Origin: F1-120-MAGs118 sp013360535
GTDB lineage: Bacteria; Planctomycetota; UBA1135; GCA-002686595
Reading direction: 5' to 3'
Length of the DNA: 64,000 nucleotides
Assembly: GCA_026647215.1 (NCBI GenBank)
Contig: JAPKHC010000019.1
Location: forward strand, 62,001-126,000
Shown: positions 23,287-32,440 of the stretch, piece after piece
Numbering within the stretch: the first letter of the stretch is position 1
Layout of the letters: the number at the start of each line of letters is the position of its first letter
Position numbers and translations under genes: made by a program
Notes under the pieces: generated by a model
Told to the model about the DNA's origin: nothing
The model's input: the letters and a program-made list of their open reading frames with translations, nothing else
Databases searched by the model: none

Positions 23287-24578
23287 GCGGCGGCAGCGGC
23301 CACAACCGGATTCTCGCGGGTCTGGGGATCGGCGCGGTCGCGGGCGTCGCGGCCAACACGCTGGTCGGCGACTCGCCGCAGGCGCGCGCGACGCTCGACA
23401 CGCTGATCGACACCGTCGCGCATCCGATCGGGCAGATCTTCCTGCGCCTGCTGTTCGTCGTCGTCCTGCCGCTGGTGTTCGCGTCGATCGCGGTCGGCGT
23501 GTCGAGCCTCGGCGACCTGAAGAAGCTCGGGAGCCTCGGCGCGCGCACGCTGTTCTTTTTCGTGCTGACGAGCGTGCTCTCGGCCGTGCTCGGCATCACG
23601 GCGCTGCACCTGCTGCAGCCCGGCGCGGGCTTCGATCCGCAGACGCTGGCCGAGATGCAGGCGAAGTACGCCGGCGACGTGCAGTCGCTCGCGTCGAAGG
23701 CCTCGGCGAACGCGCCGACGGACCTGCTCGGCCGCGTCAACCAGATCCTCGACATGTTCCTGCCGCGCAACCTGCTGAAGGCCGCGGTGGAGATGCAGAT
23801 GATCCCCGTGATCGTGTTCGCGCTGGTGTTCGGCGCGGCGCTCACGCTGATCGACACGCGCAGGCGCGAGTCGATGAACACGGTGCTCGAGGCGCTCTCG
23901 GACGCGATGGTGACGATCGTGGGCTTCGCGATGAAGCTCGCGCCGCTCGCGGTGGGCTGCCTGATCTTCGGCGTCACCGCGCGTTTCGGCTTCGGCCTGC
24001 TGCAGAAGCTCGGCGCCTACGTCGCGATCATCCTCGCCTGCTACGTGATCCAGCTCGTCGTGCTGTATCCGGTGCTCTTGACCGTGATGGCGCGCCGCAA
24101 CCCGTGGCAGTTCCTCAAGAGCGCGATGCCGGTGATGGTGACGGCGCTGTCGACCTCGTCGAGCAGTGCCACGCTGCCGACTTCGATCCGCGTCGCGCAG
24201 GAATCGCTCGGCATCCGGCCGCAGATCGCGGGTTTCGTGCTGCCGCTCGGCGCCACGATGAACATGAACGGCACGGCGCTGTTCGAAGGTGCGGTCGTGC
24301 TGTTCGTCGCGCAGGTGTTCGGCGTCGAGCTCGCCCTGCAGACGCAGGCGATGGTCGTCGGCATGTGCGTGCTGACGGCGATCGGCGCCGCAGGCGTTCC
24401 GGGCGGATCCCTGCCGCTCTTGATGGGCGTGATGGCGCAGGCGGGCGTGCCGCCGGACGGCATCGCGATCGTGCTCGGCGTCGACCGCGTGCTCGACATG
24501 GGCCGCACCGTCATCAACGTCATGGGCGACCAGGTGTGCGCCGCGTACATCGACGCGGCCGACCGACCGCGCGCGTGA
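23283..24578 (+). CDS. dicarboxylate/amino acid:cation symporter (DAACS, SDF family)
   Basis: A 431-residue GltPh-like transporter with eight membrane helices and two hairpins. Diagnostic features are FLRLLFVVVLPLVFASIAVGV, the Ser-rich HP1 loop TALSTSSSSATLPTS, helix 7 with the NMNGT motif (ATMNMNGTALFE), the HP2 tip AAGVPGGSLPLL and helix 8 DRVLDMGRTVINVMGD. These bind Na+ and an acidic amino acid or dicarboxylate. Helix 8 has Met-Gly-Arg-Thr where Asp/Thr/Arg/Cys determine specificity, so substrate choice is open between glutamate-like and neutral amino acids. The start overlaps the TerC stop by 4 bases. Confidence 0.93.
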   Translation: MSGGSGHNRILAGLGIGAVAGVAANTLVGDSPQARATLDTLIDTVAHPIGQIFLRLLFVVVLPLVFASIAVGVSSLGDLKKLGSLGARTLFFFVLTSVLSAVLGITALHLLQPGAGFDPQTLAEMQAKYAGDVQSLASKASANAPTDLLGRVNQILDMFLPRNLLKAAVEMQMIPVIVFALVFGAALTLIDTRRRESMNTVLEALSDAMVTIVGFAMKLAPLAVGCLIFGVTARFGFGLLQKLGAYVAIILACYVIQLVVLYPVLLTVMARRNPWQFLKSAMPVMVTALSTSSSSATLPTSIRVAQESLGIRPQIAGFVLPLGATMNMNGTALFEGAVVLFVAQVFGVELALQTQAMVVGMCVLTAIGAAGVPGGSLPLLMGVMAQAGVPPDGIAIVLGVDRVLDMGRTVINVMGDQVCAAYIDAADRPRA

Positions 24579-24633
24579 ACGAGCGCCCCGCACCCCAAGC
24601 TGCTAGTCTCTGCGAACACCACGGAGGATTTCC

Positions 24634-25812
24634 ATGAAGCTCTTCGCACCCGCCCTGTGCGCGCTCGCCGCGCTCGTTTTCCCGGTCGCCGCGCAGGACG
24701 CGCCGAAGCTCCCGGCCGACACCGAGATCGTCACGCTCGAATCCGGCCTCAAGTACTCGGTGCTGCGCGCCGGGGACGGCAAGACCAAGCCCAAGACCGG
24801 TGACGTCGTGAAGATGCACTACACCGGCTGGCTCACCGACGGCACGGTGTTCGACTCGTCGGTCACGCGCGGCGAGCCGTTCTACTTCGAGCTCGGCCGC
24901 GGCAAGGTCATCAAGGGCTGGGACGAGGCCGTCGCGCGGATGACGAAGGGCGAGAAGCTCAAGCTGACGATCCCGTCCGAGCTCGGCTACGGCGCCCGCG
25001 CCACGGGCAAGATCCCGGCCGGTGCGACGCTGATCTTCGAGGTCGAGATGCTCGACGTGCCGTGGAGCTTCGCGGCGGTCGACGCGGGCCTGAAGAAGAC
25101 GACGCCGTCGGGCATCGGCTATCAGGTGCTGTCGGGCAGCGCGCCCGCGCCGAAGGACGGAGACTTCGCGCGCTTCACGTTCGCGCTGTGGCGCCCGTCG
25201 GGCGACCTGCTGACGTTCGGCGAGGACGAGGCGATGCGCGCGCGCAAGTCGCCGTCGAAGGGCCTGAGCATGGTGGTCGGCGATGCGCCGTCGCCCGCGC
25301 TCAACGAAGGCCTGAAGCTCTGCCCCAACGGCGGCTCGGTGCGCCTGGAGATCCCCGCCTCGGTGTGCTGGCCGAACAAGCTGCCGCCGGACCTCAAGCC
25401 CGAGCAGCTCGTCACCTGGCAGATCAGCGTGTACGAGGTCTCGCAGTTGCCCGCGTTCTCGATGCCGGCCGCGGACAAGCTCGTCAAGCTGCCGAGCGGC
25501 CTCGCCTACGAGGTCATCAAGGAAGGCACGGGCAAGGCGCCGACCGCGAACGACCGCGTGACCGTGCACTACATCGGCTGGCTCGACAACGGCAACCGCT
25601 TCGACTCGAGCTACACGCGCGGCACGCCGGCGTCCTTCGGCCTGAACGGCGTCATCAAGGGCTGGACCGAAGGCCTGCAGCACATGAAGGAAGGCGGCAT
25701 CGCCAAGTTCGTGATTCCCGCCGAGCTCGGCTACGGCGCCGCCGGTGCGGGCGCGGACATCCCGCCCAACTCGACGCTCGTGTTCTACATCGAGCTGATC
25801 TCGGTGCCGTAG
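24634..25812 (+). CDS. exported tandem FKBP-type peptidyl-prolyl isomerase
   Basis: A 392-residue protein with a signal peptide (MKLFAPALCALAALVFPVAAQ) and two FKBP domains, at about 45-135 and 285-391. The first has VVKMHYTGWLTDGTVFDSSV and VIKGWDEAV; the second has VTVHYIGWLDNGNRFDSSY and VIKGWTEGLQ. Both retain the aromatic pocket residues (Y, F, D, W, and Y in GYGA). The middle region (140-280) is a linker domain of unknown type. It should catalyse proline isomerisation in the periplasm. A good GGAGGA Shine-Dalgarno sequence precedes the ATG, unlike many genes here, and a TAGTCT box lies at 24603. Confidence 0.92.
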   Translation: MKLFAPALCALAALVFPVAAQDAPKLPADTEIVTLESGLKYSVLRAGDGKTKPKTGDVVKMHYTGWLTDGTVFDSSVTRGEPFYFELGRGKVIKGWDEAVARMTKGEKLKLTIPSELGYGARATGKIPAGATLIFEVEMLDVPWSFAAVDAGLKKTTPSGIGYQVLSGSAPAPKDGDFARFTFALWRPSGDLLTFGEDEAMRARKSPSKGLSMVVGDAPSPALNEGLKLCPNGGSVRLEIPASVCWPNKLPPDLKPEQLVTWQISVYEVSQLPAFSMPAADKLVKLPSGLAYEVIKEGTGKAPTANDRVTVHYIGWLDNGNRFDSSYTRGTPASFGLNGVIKGWTEGLQHMKEGGIAKFVIPAELGYGAAGAGADIPPNSTLVFYIELISVP

Positions 25813-25833
25813 TCCGCCTGCGCGCGTCGACGC

Positions 25834-25866
25834 GAGCCCGCCCGGGAGTCACTCCTCGGCGGGCTC
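25834..25866. terminator. bidirectional terminator-like hairpin
   Basis: GAGCCCGCC at 25834-25842 pairs with GGCGGGCTC at 25858-25866 around a 15-base loop, between the convergent FKBP (ends 25812) and pseudopilin-like (ends 25849) genes. It overlaps the last codons of the latter. A short GTTCGTTTCC follows on the plus side. Confidence 0.5.
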
Positions 25867-26370
25867 GTTCGTTTCCGCGGGAGCACCGCGGCGGCGGCGC
25901 CAGCTCTCGCGCGTGACGGCGCCGGTGGCGTCGAAGTGCAGCGTCGTGCGCTGGTCCCAGGCGCCCTCGTGCTGCAAGAGCACGAGCGAGTGCGGCTGCA
26001 CGCTGCCCTGCGGGTCGATGAGCACGGCGTGTTCGCCCTTGCGCCGCGCCTGCGGACCGACCTGCAGCGCTTGCAGCGCGATCTCGTCGGGAAGAGCGCT
26101 CCACGTGGCGTCACCGCGCGCGTCGACCACCCGGAAGCCCGGGCTCGTTCCGCCGCCCGAGAGCCGGTACTCGAGGCGCACGGGGCCACCGCTCGACTGA
26201 GCGAGGGCGCGCGCACGTTCGACCGACCTCGCGAGCGCCTCGACGCCGTCCTCGAGCCGCTGGCGCGGCCGCAAGAGCACGAGCCCCGTCGCCGACGCGA
26301 CGAGCAGCACGACGCCGATCACGATCACCGGCGCGCGCGAGCGAGAAGGGCCTGTGGAGTCGGTCTGCAT
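25849..26370 (-). CDS. single-pass membrane protein, possibly a GspH-like pseudopilin
   Basis: A 173-residue protein with a short charged N-terminus, one helix at about 14-33 (APVIVIGVVLLVASATGLVLL) and an extracytoplasmic domain rich in beta strands. The latter includes DGVEALARSVERARALAQSSGGPVRLEY, which resembles the helix-then-strand start of GspH/FimT pseudopilins. However, the G-F-T-L-x-E cleavage site is absent, so it may be only a look-alike. A TATCCT box ends 12 bases before the ATG on the minus strand and shares the divergent promoter with the 26412 gene (overlapping GATACAGT on the other strand). Function unknown. Confidence 0.65.
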   Translation of the reverse strand: MQTDSTGPSRSRAPVIVIGVVLLVASATGLVLLRPRQRLEDGVEALARSVERARALAQSSGGPVRLEYRLSGGGTSPGFRVVDARGDATWSALPDEIALQALQVGPQARRKGEHAVLIDPQGSVQPHSLVLLQHEGAWDQRTTLHFDATGAVTRESWRRRRGAPAETNEPAEE

Positions 26371-26411
26371 CGGCGTGGGGCGAGGATACAGTCTCGTCGA
26401 GCCGCAGCGCC

Positions 26412-27422
26412 GTGAACCCCGCCGTCGTCCACACCGAACGCCAACCTGCGCCGTCGCGCGCCCGCGAGCTCGCGAGCCTCGCGTTCGTCGCGCTGCTCGC
26501 GTTCCTGTTCGACGTCGCGCGCCTGCACTTCAACGACGAGTTCGGGCCGGGCTCGCTGCTGCGCGTCGCGGGACTCGCGGAACCCGCCGCCGCGACGCCG
26601 TTCCAGTACCGCGTGTTGACTCCATGGCTCGTGCGAGCGCTGCACTCCGCCGTCGGGGGCTCGCTCTCGCCGCTCACGCTGCTGCGTGCGGTCGACGTCG
26701 TCGCGCTCGTCGGCGCGTGGCTCGCCCTTCGCTCGCTCGCGCGCCGCCTGTTCGCGAGCGAGGCCGACGCGCACTGGACGGCGTTCCTCGCGCTCGCGCT
26801 GCTGCCGTTCCACTTCGTCTTCTCGCGCGAGTATCCGTTCTGGTACGCGTGGGACCTGACCTCGTTCGCGGTCTTCTCGGTCGGCCTCGCGCTGCTCGAG
26901 CGCCGCGCGTGGCTCGCGTACTACGTGCTGTTCGCGCTCGGCACGCTCAACCGCGAGACGACGTGTTTCCTCACGCTCGTGCACGCGACGACGGCGTGGA
27001 AGAGCACGCCCCGCGCGCGCCTGTTCGCCCATCTGGCGGCGCAAGTCACGTTGTGGATCGCGCTCAAGCTCGCGCTGCGCGAGCTCTACACCGGCTCGCG
27101 CGGCGCCGACATCGCGCAGTGGACGTGGCGCGAGAACTGGGACGCGCTGCGCGATCCCGCGAGCTGGCGCTGGTACCTGCTCGCCTTCGGCGGCACGTGG
27201 ATCCCGCTCGTGCTGTTCTTCCGGCGCATTGCGAGCCCGTGGATTCGCGCGGCCCTCGTCGCGTGCGTCCCGATGCTCGTTGGCCTGTTCCTCGTCGGCG
27301 TGTGGACCGAGCTGCGCATCTTCGGCGAGCTCATCCCGATCGTCGCGCTCGGCCTCACGGCGCTCGTGCGCGCGCGCGACGGCGCGGCCGTCAGTTCAGG
27401 GTCCGCACCTTCGGCAACGTGA
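26412..27422 (+). CDS. polytopic membrane protein of unknown function
   Basis: A 336-residue protein with about eight hydrophobic segments. Recognisable fragments are TPFQYRVLTPWLVRAL near residue 60 and TLNRETTCFLTLVH near 180, which also occur in uncharacterised bacterial membrane proteins of GT-C-like topology. I cannot assign a substrate. The GTG start at 26412 follows a TACAGT box by 19 bases. Its 3' end overlaps the convergent lipoprotein gene by 32 bases. A role in envelope glycan or lipid chemistry is only suggested by topology. Confidence 0.7.
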   Translation: MNPAVVHTERQPAPSRARELASLAFVALLAFLFDVARLHFNDEFGPGSLLRVAGLAEPAAATPFQYRVLTPWLVRALHSAVGGSLSPLTLLRAVDVVALVGAWLALRSLARRLFASEADAHWTAFLALALLPFHFVFSREYPFWYAWDLTSFAVFSVGLALLERRAWLAYYVLFALGTLNRETTCFLTLVHATTAWKSTPRARLFAHLAAQVTLWIALKLALRELYTGSRGADIAQWTWRENWDALRDPASWRWYLLAFGGTWIPLVLFFRRIASPWIRAALVACVPMLVGLFLVGVWTELRIFGELIPIVALGLTALVRARDGAAVSSGSAPSAT

Positions 27423-28008
27423 AGCTGGTGCTCGCGTCGGCCTTCGTCCACAGGCCGACCTTGCCCGCCTCGGTGAACGTCGTGTCGTCGACGCCGAGCG
27501 ACAGCGTGCCGCACGTGACGACGATGCTCGCGCCCTTCATCGTCGCGCTGAAGTCGAGCCAGCCGCCGGGCAGCTCGCCCGAGATCGACGCGAGCTGCGT
27601 GCGCTTGCCGCCTTCGACCTTGTAGATGCGCAGGTTGTTCTCGAGCGGGTTCCAGCGCGAGATGTAGTAGTTGTTCGCGTCCTTCGCGCGCCACACGACG
27701 CCGCCGCCCTGATCCTCGAGGCCACCGTCGGCGCGCAGGCGCGTCGCGATCTCGACGTCGGGTCCGAACGTGCCGTTGGAGAACTCGATGTTGTAGGTGT
27801 GGCCGGTGTTGTCGGTCACGACGCGCAGCAGCTCGCCGTCGATCGGATCCTTGATCCGCGTCCACGTCGCCGGCGTGCCCGCGCCGTTGGTCTCGGCCTG
27901 GATCCAGCCGAGCGTCGCATTGGCGCCGTCGACGGGGCCCCGATCGCAGTTCGTGCAGTTGCAGGCGGCGGCGAGGACGAGCGGCAGGGCGAGCCAAATG
28001 GACTTCAT
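27391..28008 (-). CDS. lipoprotein with a concanavalin-like (LamG/DUF1080-type) domain
   Basis: A 205-residue exported lipoprotein. The signal peptide MKSIWLALPLVLAAAC ends in a lipobox with the lipidated Cys at residue 16. The mature part is beta-sandwich-like, with ELLRVVTDNTGHTYNIEFS, GGGVVWRAKDANNYYISRWNPLENNLRIYKVE and GWLDFSATMKGASIVVTCGT. This is the pattern of DUF1080/3-keto-disaccharide hydrolase-type and LamG folds that bind or cleave glycans. Catalytic residues cannot be identified with confidence. The start ATG overlaps the stop of the aspartate kinase gene, but a functional link to lysine/threonine biosynthesis is not evident. Confidence 0.78.
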   Translation of the reverse strand: MKSIWLALPLVLAAACNCTNCDRGPVDGANATLGWIQAETNGAGTPATWTRIKDPIDGELLRVVTDNTGHTYNIEFSNGTFGPDVEIATRLRADGGLEDQGGGVVWRAKDANNYYISRWNPLENNLRIYKVEGGKRTQLASISGELPGGWLDFSATMKGASIVVTCGTLSLGVDDTTFTEAGKVGLWTKADASTSFTLPKVRTLN

Positions 28009-29327
28009 CGGGAACCTTCTTGCTGGAGGACCTTCTCGAACAGTTCAGAGTGCAGCGTGCGGGCTGCTAGCGCGAGATCGCGCTCGGGCAACACCAGCAC
28101 CCGCGTGGCGGGCGGGCCGACCAGCCACTGGGCGCGCACGTCGATGCCGACGGCGGCGAGCTGGGCCAGCGCGCCCTCGGCGGCGCCGCAGCCGACGGCG
28201 GCGACCGTCGCGAGCTCACGCTCGAGGCTGACGCGCGAGGCGGCGGCGACGAGCGCACGCGCGAGGCTCTCGCTCCACGGCACGAGCAATTCCAGCGTCG
28301 GGCCGCGCTCGCCCAGTTGCAGCGCCTCGAGGCCCTCGTGCGCGAGCGCCGCCTCGACCTTCGCGCGCACGGCCTGCGGCTCGCCACCTTCGAGGCGCGC
28401 GAGCATCACGTTGCGACGGCAGGCGATGCCGACCGCCTCGCGCCCCGCTCCTTCGGCCGCGACCAGCGTTCCGGCGTCCTGCGGCTCGCGCACGCACAGC
28501 ACGCGCCCGGGAATGCCCGCGCGGGCGAGCGGCTGGATCGACTCCGCGTGCAGCACGCCCGCGCCATGGCGCGTGAGCTCCGCCGCCTCGCCGTAGGACA
28601 TGCGCCGCAGCGTGCGCGCCTCCGGCACCAGCTTGGGATCGGCCGTCATCACGCCGCCGACTTCCTTCCAGAAGCACACCTCGCTCGCACCGATCGCCTC
28701 GCCGATCAGGGTCGCCGAGAGGTCCGAGCCGTTGCGCCCGAGCGTCGTCAGGCGGCCGTTGGCGTCGGCCGCGACAAACCCGGTGATGACCGGAATGCCG
28801 TCGAAGCGCGCGAGCGCGTCGCGCACGCGGACCGCGCTCTGCGAGAGCACCTTCGCGCGCCCGTGGTTCGAATCGGACTGCAGCCCGAGGTCGTAGGCGT
28901 CGATCGGCACGGCCTTGAGGCCGATCGAGTTGAGGAACGCCGCGACGATCCGCGCGCTGGCGCGCTCGCCGAAGCTGAGCACGTGGTCGCGCTCGAGTCC
29001 GGTCAGGTGGCGGTGCGCGCGGATCGCGCCGAGCACCGTCGCGAGCTCGGCGAAGTGGCGATTGAGCATCTCCGGGTCGAGCTCGAGCTGCGCCAGCAGG
29101 CTGCGGTGGCGCACGCGCACGGGCCCGAGCTCGTCGCGCCCTTCGGCGGCGGCCTGGGCGACCCGATCGAGCGCCGACGTGACGCCCTCGACCGCGCTCA
29201 CCACCGCCACGGGACGCTCGTGGACCCGCGCGGCGAGAATTGCACCGACACGGCGCACCGCGGGGCCGTCGGTCAGGGAGGCGCCGCCGAACTTGTGGAC
29301 GGGACGCGGGGTCGGATCGGGGGGCAT
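28005..29327 (-). CDS. lysC: aspartate kinase
   Basis: A 440-residue enzyme that phosphorylates aspartate, the first step toward lysine, threonine and methionine. The kinase domain begins at KFGGASL (residue 12), followed by VVSAVEGVTSALDRV, LSFGERASARIVAAFL, ITGFVAADANGRLTTLGRNGSDLSATL (nucleotide/aspartate pocket) and EVGGVMTADPKLVPEARTL. The C-terminal 150 residues are ACT-like but divergent, with reduced recognisable effector-binding motifs, so feedback control could differ. It diverges from the LeuA-like synthase; both share the 80-base region around TATGATA (29369), a likely overlapping promoter pair. Confidence 0.93.
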   Translation of the reverse strand: MPPDPTPRPVHKFGGASLTDGPAVRRVGAILAARVHERPVAVVSAVEGVTSALDRVAQAAAEGRDELGPVRVRHRSLLAQLELDPEMLNRHFAELATVLGAIRAHRHLTGLERDHVLSFGERASARIVAAFLNSIGLKAVPIDAYDLGLQSDSNHGRAKVLSQSAVRVRDALARFDGIPVITGFVAADANGRLTTLGRNGSDLSATLIGEAIGASEVCFWKEVGGVMTADPKLVPEARTLRRMSYGEAAELTRHGAGVLHAESIQPLARAGIPGRVLCVREPQDAGTLVAAEGAGREAVGIACRRNVMLARLEGGEPQAVRAKVEAALAHEGLEALQLGERGPTLELLVPWSESLARALVAAASRVSLERELATVAAVGCGAAEGALAQLAAVGIDVRAQWLVGPPATRVLVLPERDLALAARTLHSELFEKVLQQEGSR

Positions 29328-29407
29328 GTTCGGGGGAGCCGGCGGGCCAGATCCGCGGCGCGCGGCCTATGATAAGGCGCTTCTCGACGCGCAACGAACT
29401 CCAGACC

Positions 29408-30631
29408 ATGACCTCCATCGACCGCGACAGCCTGATCTACGACTGGAACACGACCGGCGAGGCCCCCAAGAAGCCCGCGGGAGCGATCCAGTTCGACGAC
29501 GAGACCCTGCGCGACGGACTGCAGAGCCCGTCCGCGCGCGACCCCGAGCTCGCCGACAAGATCGCGCTCGTGCAATTGATGGACCAGCTCGGGCTGCACA
29601 CCGCCAACGTCGGCCTGCCCGGCGCCGGTGCGCGCGCGCGCGAGCACATCACCGCGCTCGTGCGCGAGATGGCGGGCCTCAAGATCAAGGCCAACGTCGC
29701 CTGCCGCACCGTCATCACCGACATCGCGCCGGTCGTCGACGTCGTGCAGGCGACCGGCCAGCCCGTCGAGGTCTGCGCCTTCATCGGCTCGTCCCCGATC
29801 CGCCAGTACGCGGAGAACTGGGAGATGGGCACGATGCTCAAGCTCTCGAAGGACGCCGTCGAATTTGCCGTGAAAAACGGCCTCGACTGCATGTTCGTGA
29901 CCGAGGACACGACGCGCGCGCACCCCGACGACGTCCGCGCGCTCTACACGACCGCGATCGAAGCCGGCGCCAAGCGCGTGTGCGTCTGCGACACGTGCGG
30001 CCACGCGACGCCCGTCGGCACCGCCAAGCTGATCCGGCACGTGAAGAGCATCGTCGACGCGACCAATCCGAAGGTCGGCATCGACTGGCACGGCCACCGC
30101 GACCGCGGCCTCGGCCTCGCCAACGCGCTCGCCGCCCTCGAAGCCGGCGCGACGCGCGTGCACGCGACGGCGCTCGGCGTTGGAGAGCGCTCGGGCAACG
30201 CCGAGATGGACCTGCTGCTCGTCAACCTGCGCCTGCTCGGCTGGATCGACAACGACCTCTCGGTGCTCGGCGACTACGTGCGCCTCGCCCACAAGGCCAT
30301 CGGCGTCCCGCTGCCCTCGAACTACGCCGTCTTCGGCTCCGACGCCTTCGAGACCGGCACCGGCGTCCACGCCGCCGCCGTCATCAAGGCCTTCAAGAAG
30401 GGCGACCCCTGGCTCGCCAATCGCGTCTACTCGGGCGTCCCCGCCGACATGGTCGGCCTCGAGCAGGTCATCAAGGTCGGCCCCATGTCGGGCAAGTCCA
30501 ACGTGATCTGGTTCCTCGAGAAGCACGGCGTCCAGCCCACCGACCAGGCCGTCGACGCCGTCCTGCAGCTCGCCAAGACCACCCCGCGCCTCCTCGACAC
30601 CTCCGAGATCCTCGCCGCCGCGCGCGGCTGA
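29408..30631 (+). CDS. LeuA-like alpha-isopropylmalate/homocitrate/citramalate synthase family protein
   Basis: About 407 residues, a DRE-TIM metallolyase that would condense acetyl-CoA with a 2-oxo acid. Motifs are FDDETLRDGLQSPS (metal-binding Asp and catalytic Arg-Asp), VCDTCGHATP, WHGHRDRGLGLANALAALEAGA (HxH metal site) and GVGERSGNAEMDLLLV. It lacks the C-terminal LeuA regulatory domain, so it is shorter than classical LeuA (about 500) and could be a homocitrate or related synthase. The ATG at 29408 is preferred; an upstream in-frame start would add MIRRFSTRNELQT. A TATGAT box at 29369 lies 33 bases before this start. No leuB/C/D genes lie nearby. Confidence 0.85.
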   Translation: MTSIDRDSLIYDWNTTGEAPKKPAGAIQFDDETLRDGLQSPSARDPELADKIALVQLMDQLGLHTANVGLPGAGARAREHITALVREMAGLKIKANVACRTVITDIAPVVDVVQATGQPVEVCAFIGSSPIRQYAENWEMGTMLKLSKDAVEFAVKNGLDCMFVTEDTTRAHPDDVRALYTTAIEAGAKRVCVCDTCGHATPVGTAKLIRHVKSIVDATNPKVGIDWHGHRDRGLGLANALAALEAGATRVHATALGVGERSGNAEMDLLLVNLRLLGWIDNDLSVLGDYVRLAHKAIGVPLPSNYAVFGSDAFETGTGVHAAAVIKAFKKGDPWLANRVYSGVPADMVGLEQVIKVGPMSGKSNVIWFLEKHGVQPTDQAVDAVLQLAKTTPRLLDTSEILAAARG

Positions 30632-30718
30632 GCGCGGAGACGTCCGACGCCCCGCTGCCCAACGAACTCTTGTCCAGACCCCGGAGCGCTTCAGGCGCTG
30701 GGAGGACCGGCGATCGGA

Positions 30719-32440
30719 TCAGGACAGCTGATCGATCCGCCAAACAGCGGTAGCGATCTTGGCGAGCTGTTTCTGGCGCCGATCGATGGACTGCGGGGTC
30801 CACTCCTGAAAGTCGGATGCCAAACGAGCAGTAAGCGCCCAGGCACTCTTGGCATAGGCGTCTCGCTTCACGGCGAACGCGGCGTTGCCCAGATCGCGGT
30901 TGGGGGACGACGCGAGCAACGCCATGTTGCCCAGTCGATGCACGAAATCGTCGAGCTGCTCACTGGCGAACTCCTCCCACCCGACAGTCGGGTGCTCAGG
31001 AAGGATGTGTTCGACGGAGATGGACGGATCGTCCTTGTCTGGCCGCGTTCCGCTCACGTGGTGTTCCAGCTCGCTGAGCAGGTACCGCACCAGCTTGCGG
31101 TTGCGGGCGGCCGCCGTGCGCAGGGATCGGTCCGCGAAGGCGGCCTCGAACTGCGCGTCGGAGACGTACACCGACCGCAGCACCTCCAATGTGCCGCGAG
31201 CGTCCTGGAGCTTGCCGGTAGCGAGACCAAGCGCCGCTGCGTGGTAGGCGCGTTCCTGATCCGAGGTGTGCAGGCCGCCGATCACGTTGTAGCGCAGGGA
31301 GATGATGACGCAGCTGCGGAGCACGACCTCGAAGGCCTCATCGCCAAGGCTGCGCCGGGCGGCCATGAGCAGCGGGAACGGCTGACGGACGCTGAACATG
31401 CGCAACGTGCTCACCAACTCGCGCCACGGCGCCGACCAACCGGGAGTCTCGGGCTGGGTGAGGGCCACGTACGTCTCGACGTCGACATCCATCTCGCGCA
31501 ACAGCTCGAAGACCTGAGCGCGAGTGGTGACGCGGCTTCGGATCACCTTGAACAGTTCCGTCTGGCGCGCTGAAGGGTGACGACTGTTCCAGTGGTTCCG
31601 CAGGAAGTCGGGGAGGCTCTCGGCGCCCAGACGGCTCAGCAGGGACTCCCACTGATCTTCCAGTGCCCGGAGCTCGGCCTCGTGCTCCTCGGAACGATGC
31701 AGCACGGAGAAGAGGTAGTTCTTGAGGAGGTCCGTTGCCGAGAGCCGTACACCGCGGGCATTCAACGTCTCGAAGACCTTGTAGGCATTCAGTTCGTCTG
31801 AAACGGTGATGACCGTGAAGAACAGCTTGTCGCTCATCGAATCGACGAGCTGAGCGAGCGCTCGGCCTCGGTTCGCGAGCTCGACGGACTTGATGTGGTC
31901 CTCGACCTTGCGCTCAAACCACTCGAAGGCGCTGCGGAGTGCGCGCTCGGACGCCTTGAACCCGTGCTGGGGCAGTCGTTGGGCGAGCGGAACCAGATAG
32001 GTCTGGTAGTAGCGGTCGTTGTTGCGGTTCAGCGTGAGCTTGGAGCGGGTCACGAGCGTGACCGGATCGAGGTATCCGACATAGGTCTGCCGGAGCTGGG
32101 CGAGTCGCTGCCCATTCTGTTCCGCGTCGACCCCTTGTTCGATGAGACGCTGCAGGCCTCGGAGGGACGCGAGCACGATCAGGCTCAGCGTCGTCAGGCG
32201 CTGCTGGCCGTCGATGACCTCAAAAGTCTTGTCGTCCGTCGACTGAAGCACGAGGTAACCCATGTAGTGCGAAGTCTCGCCTCCGCTCGTCATGGTCCCG
32301 AGCAGGTCCTGCCACAGGTCGTCCCACTCGGCCTCGGTCCAGCTGTAGTCACGCTGGAAGCGCGGGACACGGTAGGTCAATCCGTTCCCGAGCAGCTTGC
32401 GAAACGTGTCGTTCTGGGTCTTGAAGCTGGTCGCTGCCAT
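30719..32440 (-). CDS. DUF262/DUF1524 protein, GmrSD-type (type IV restriction-like)
   Basis: A 573-residue single-chain GmrSD-like protein. The N-terminal DUF262 (ParB/sulfiredoxin-like) domain has VPRFQRDYSW and the signature VIDGQQRLTTLSLI, the nucleotide-binding/hydrolysing motif. The C-terminal DUF1524 His-Me/HNH nuclease domain has SVEHILPEHP, with the catalytic His, and later VHRLGNMALL and N-R-D-L-G-N. Such proteins restrict DNA with modified (for example glucosylated hydroxymethyl) cytosines, so this is a candidate phage-defence gene. Its codon use is less extreme in GC than that of its neighbours. The start at ATG 32440 (MAATSFKTQN) is chosen because upstream sequence is non-homologous. 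It stands alone, with no adjacent defence genes. Confidence 0.92.
   Translation of the reverse strand: MAATSFKTQNDTFRKLLGNGLTYRVPRFQRDYSWTEAEWDDLWQDLLGTMTSGGETSHYMGYLVLQSTDDKTFEVIDGQQRLTTLSLIVLASLRGLQRLIEQGVDAEQNGQRLAQLRQTYVGYLDPVTLVTRSKLTLNRNNDRYYQTYLVPLAQRLPQHGFKASERALRSAFEWFERKVEDHIKSVELANRGRALAQLVDSMSDKLFFTVITVSDELNAYKVFETLNARGVRLSATDLLKNYLFSVLHRSEEHEAELRALEDQWESLLSRLGAESLPDFLRNHWNSRHPSARQTELFKVIRSRVTTRAQVFELLREMDVDVETYVALTQPETPGWSAPWRELVSTLRMFSVRQPFPLLMAARRSLGDEAFEVVLRSCVIISLRYNVIGGLHTSDQERAYHAAALGLATGKLQDARGTLEVLRSVYVSDAQFEAAFADRSLRTAAARNRKLVRYLLSELEHHVSGTRPDKDDPSISVEHILPEHPTVGWEEFASEQLDDFVHRLGNMALLASSPNRDLGNAAFAVKRDAYAKSAWALTARLASDFQEWTPQSIDRRQKQLAKIATAVWRIDQLS

Noticed and set aside
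25849..26370. A confirmed type II secretion pseudopilin
   Set aside because: No prepilin cleavage site and no other gsp genes nearby; kept only as a tentative resemblance.
26371..26411. A small gene in the divergent gap between 26370 and 26412
   Set aside because: The gap is only 41 bases and is filled by two overlapping promoter-like boxes (TATCCT and TACAGT).
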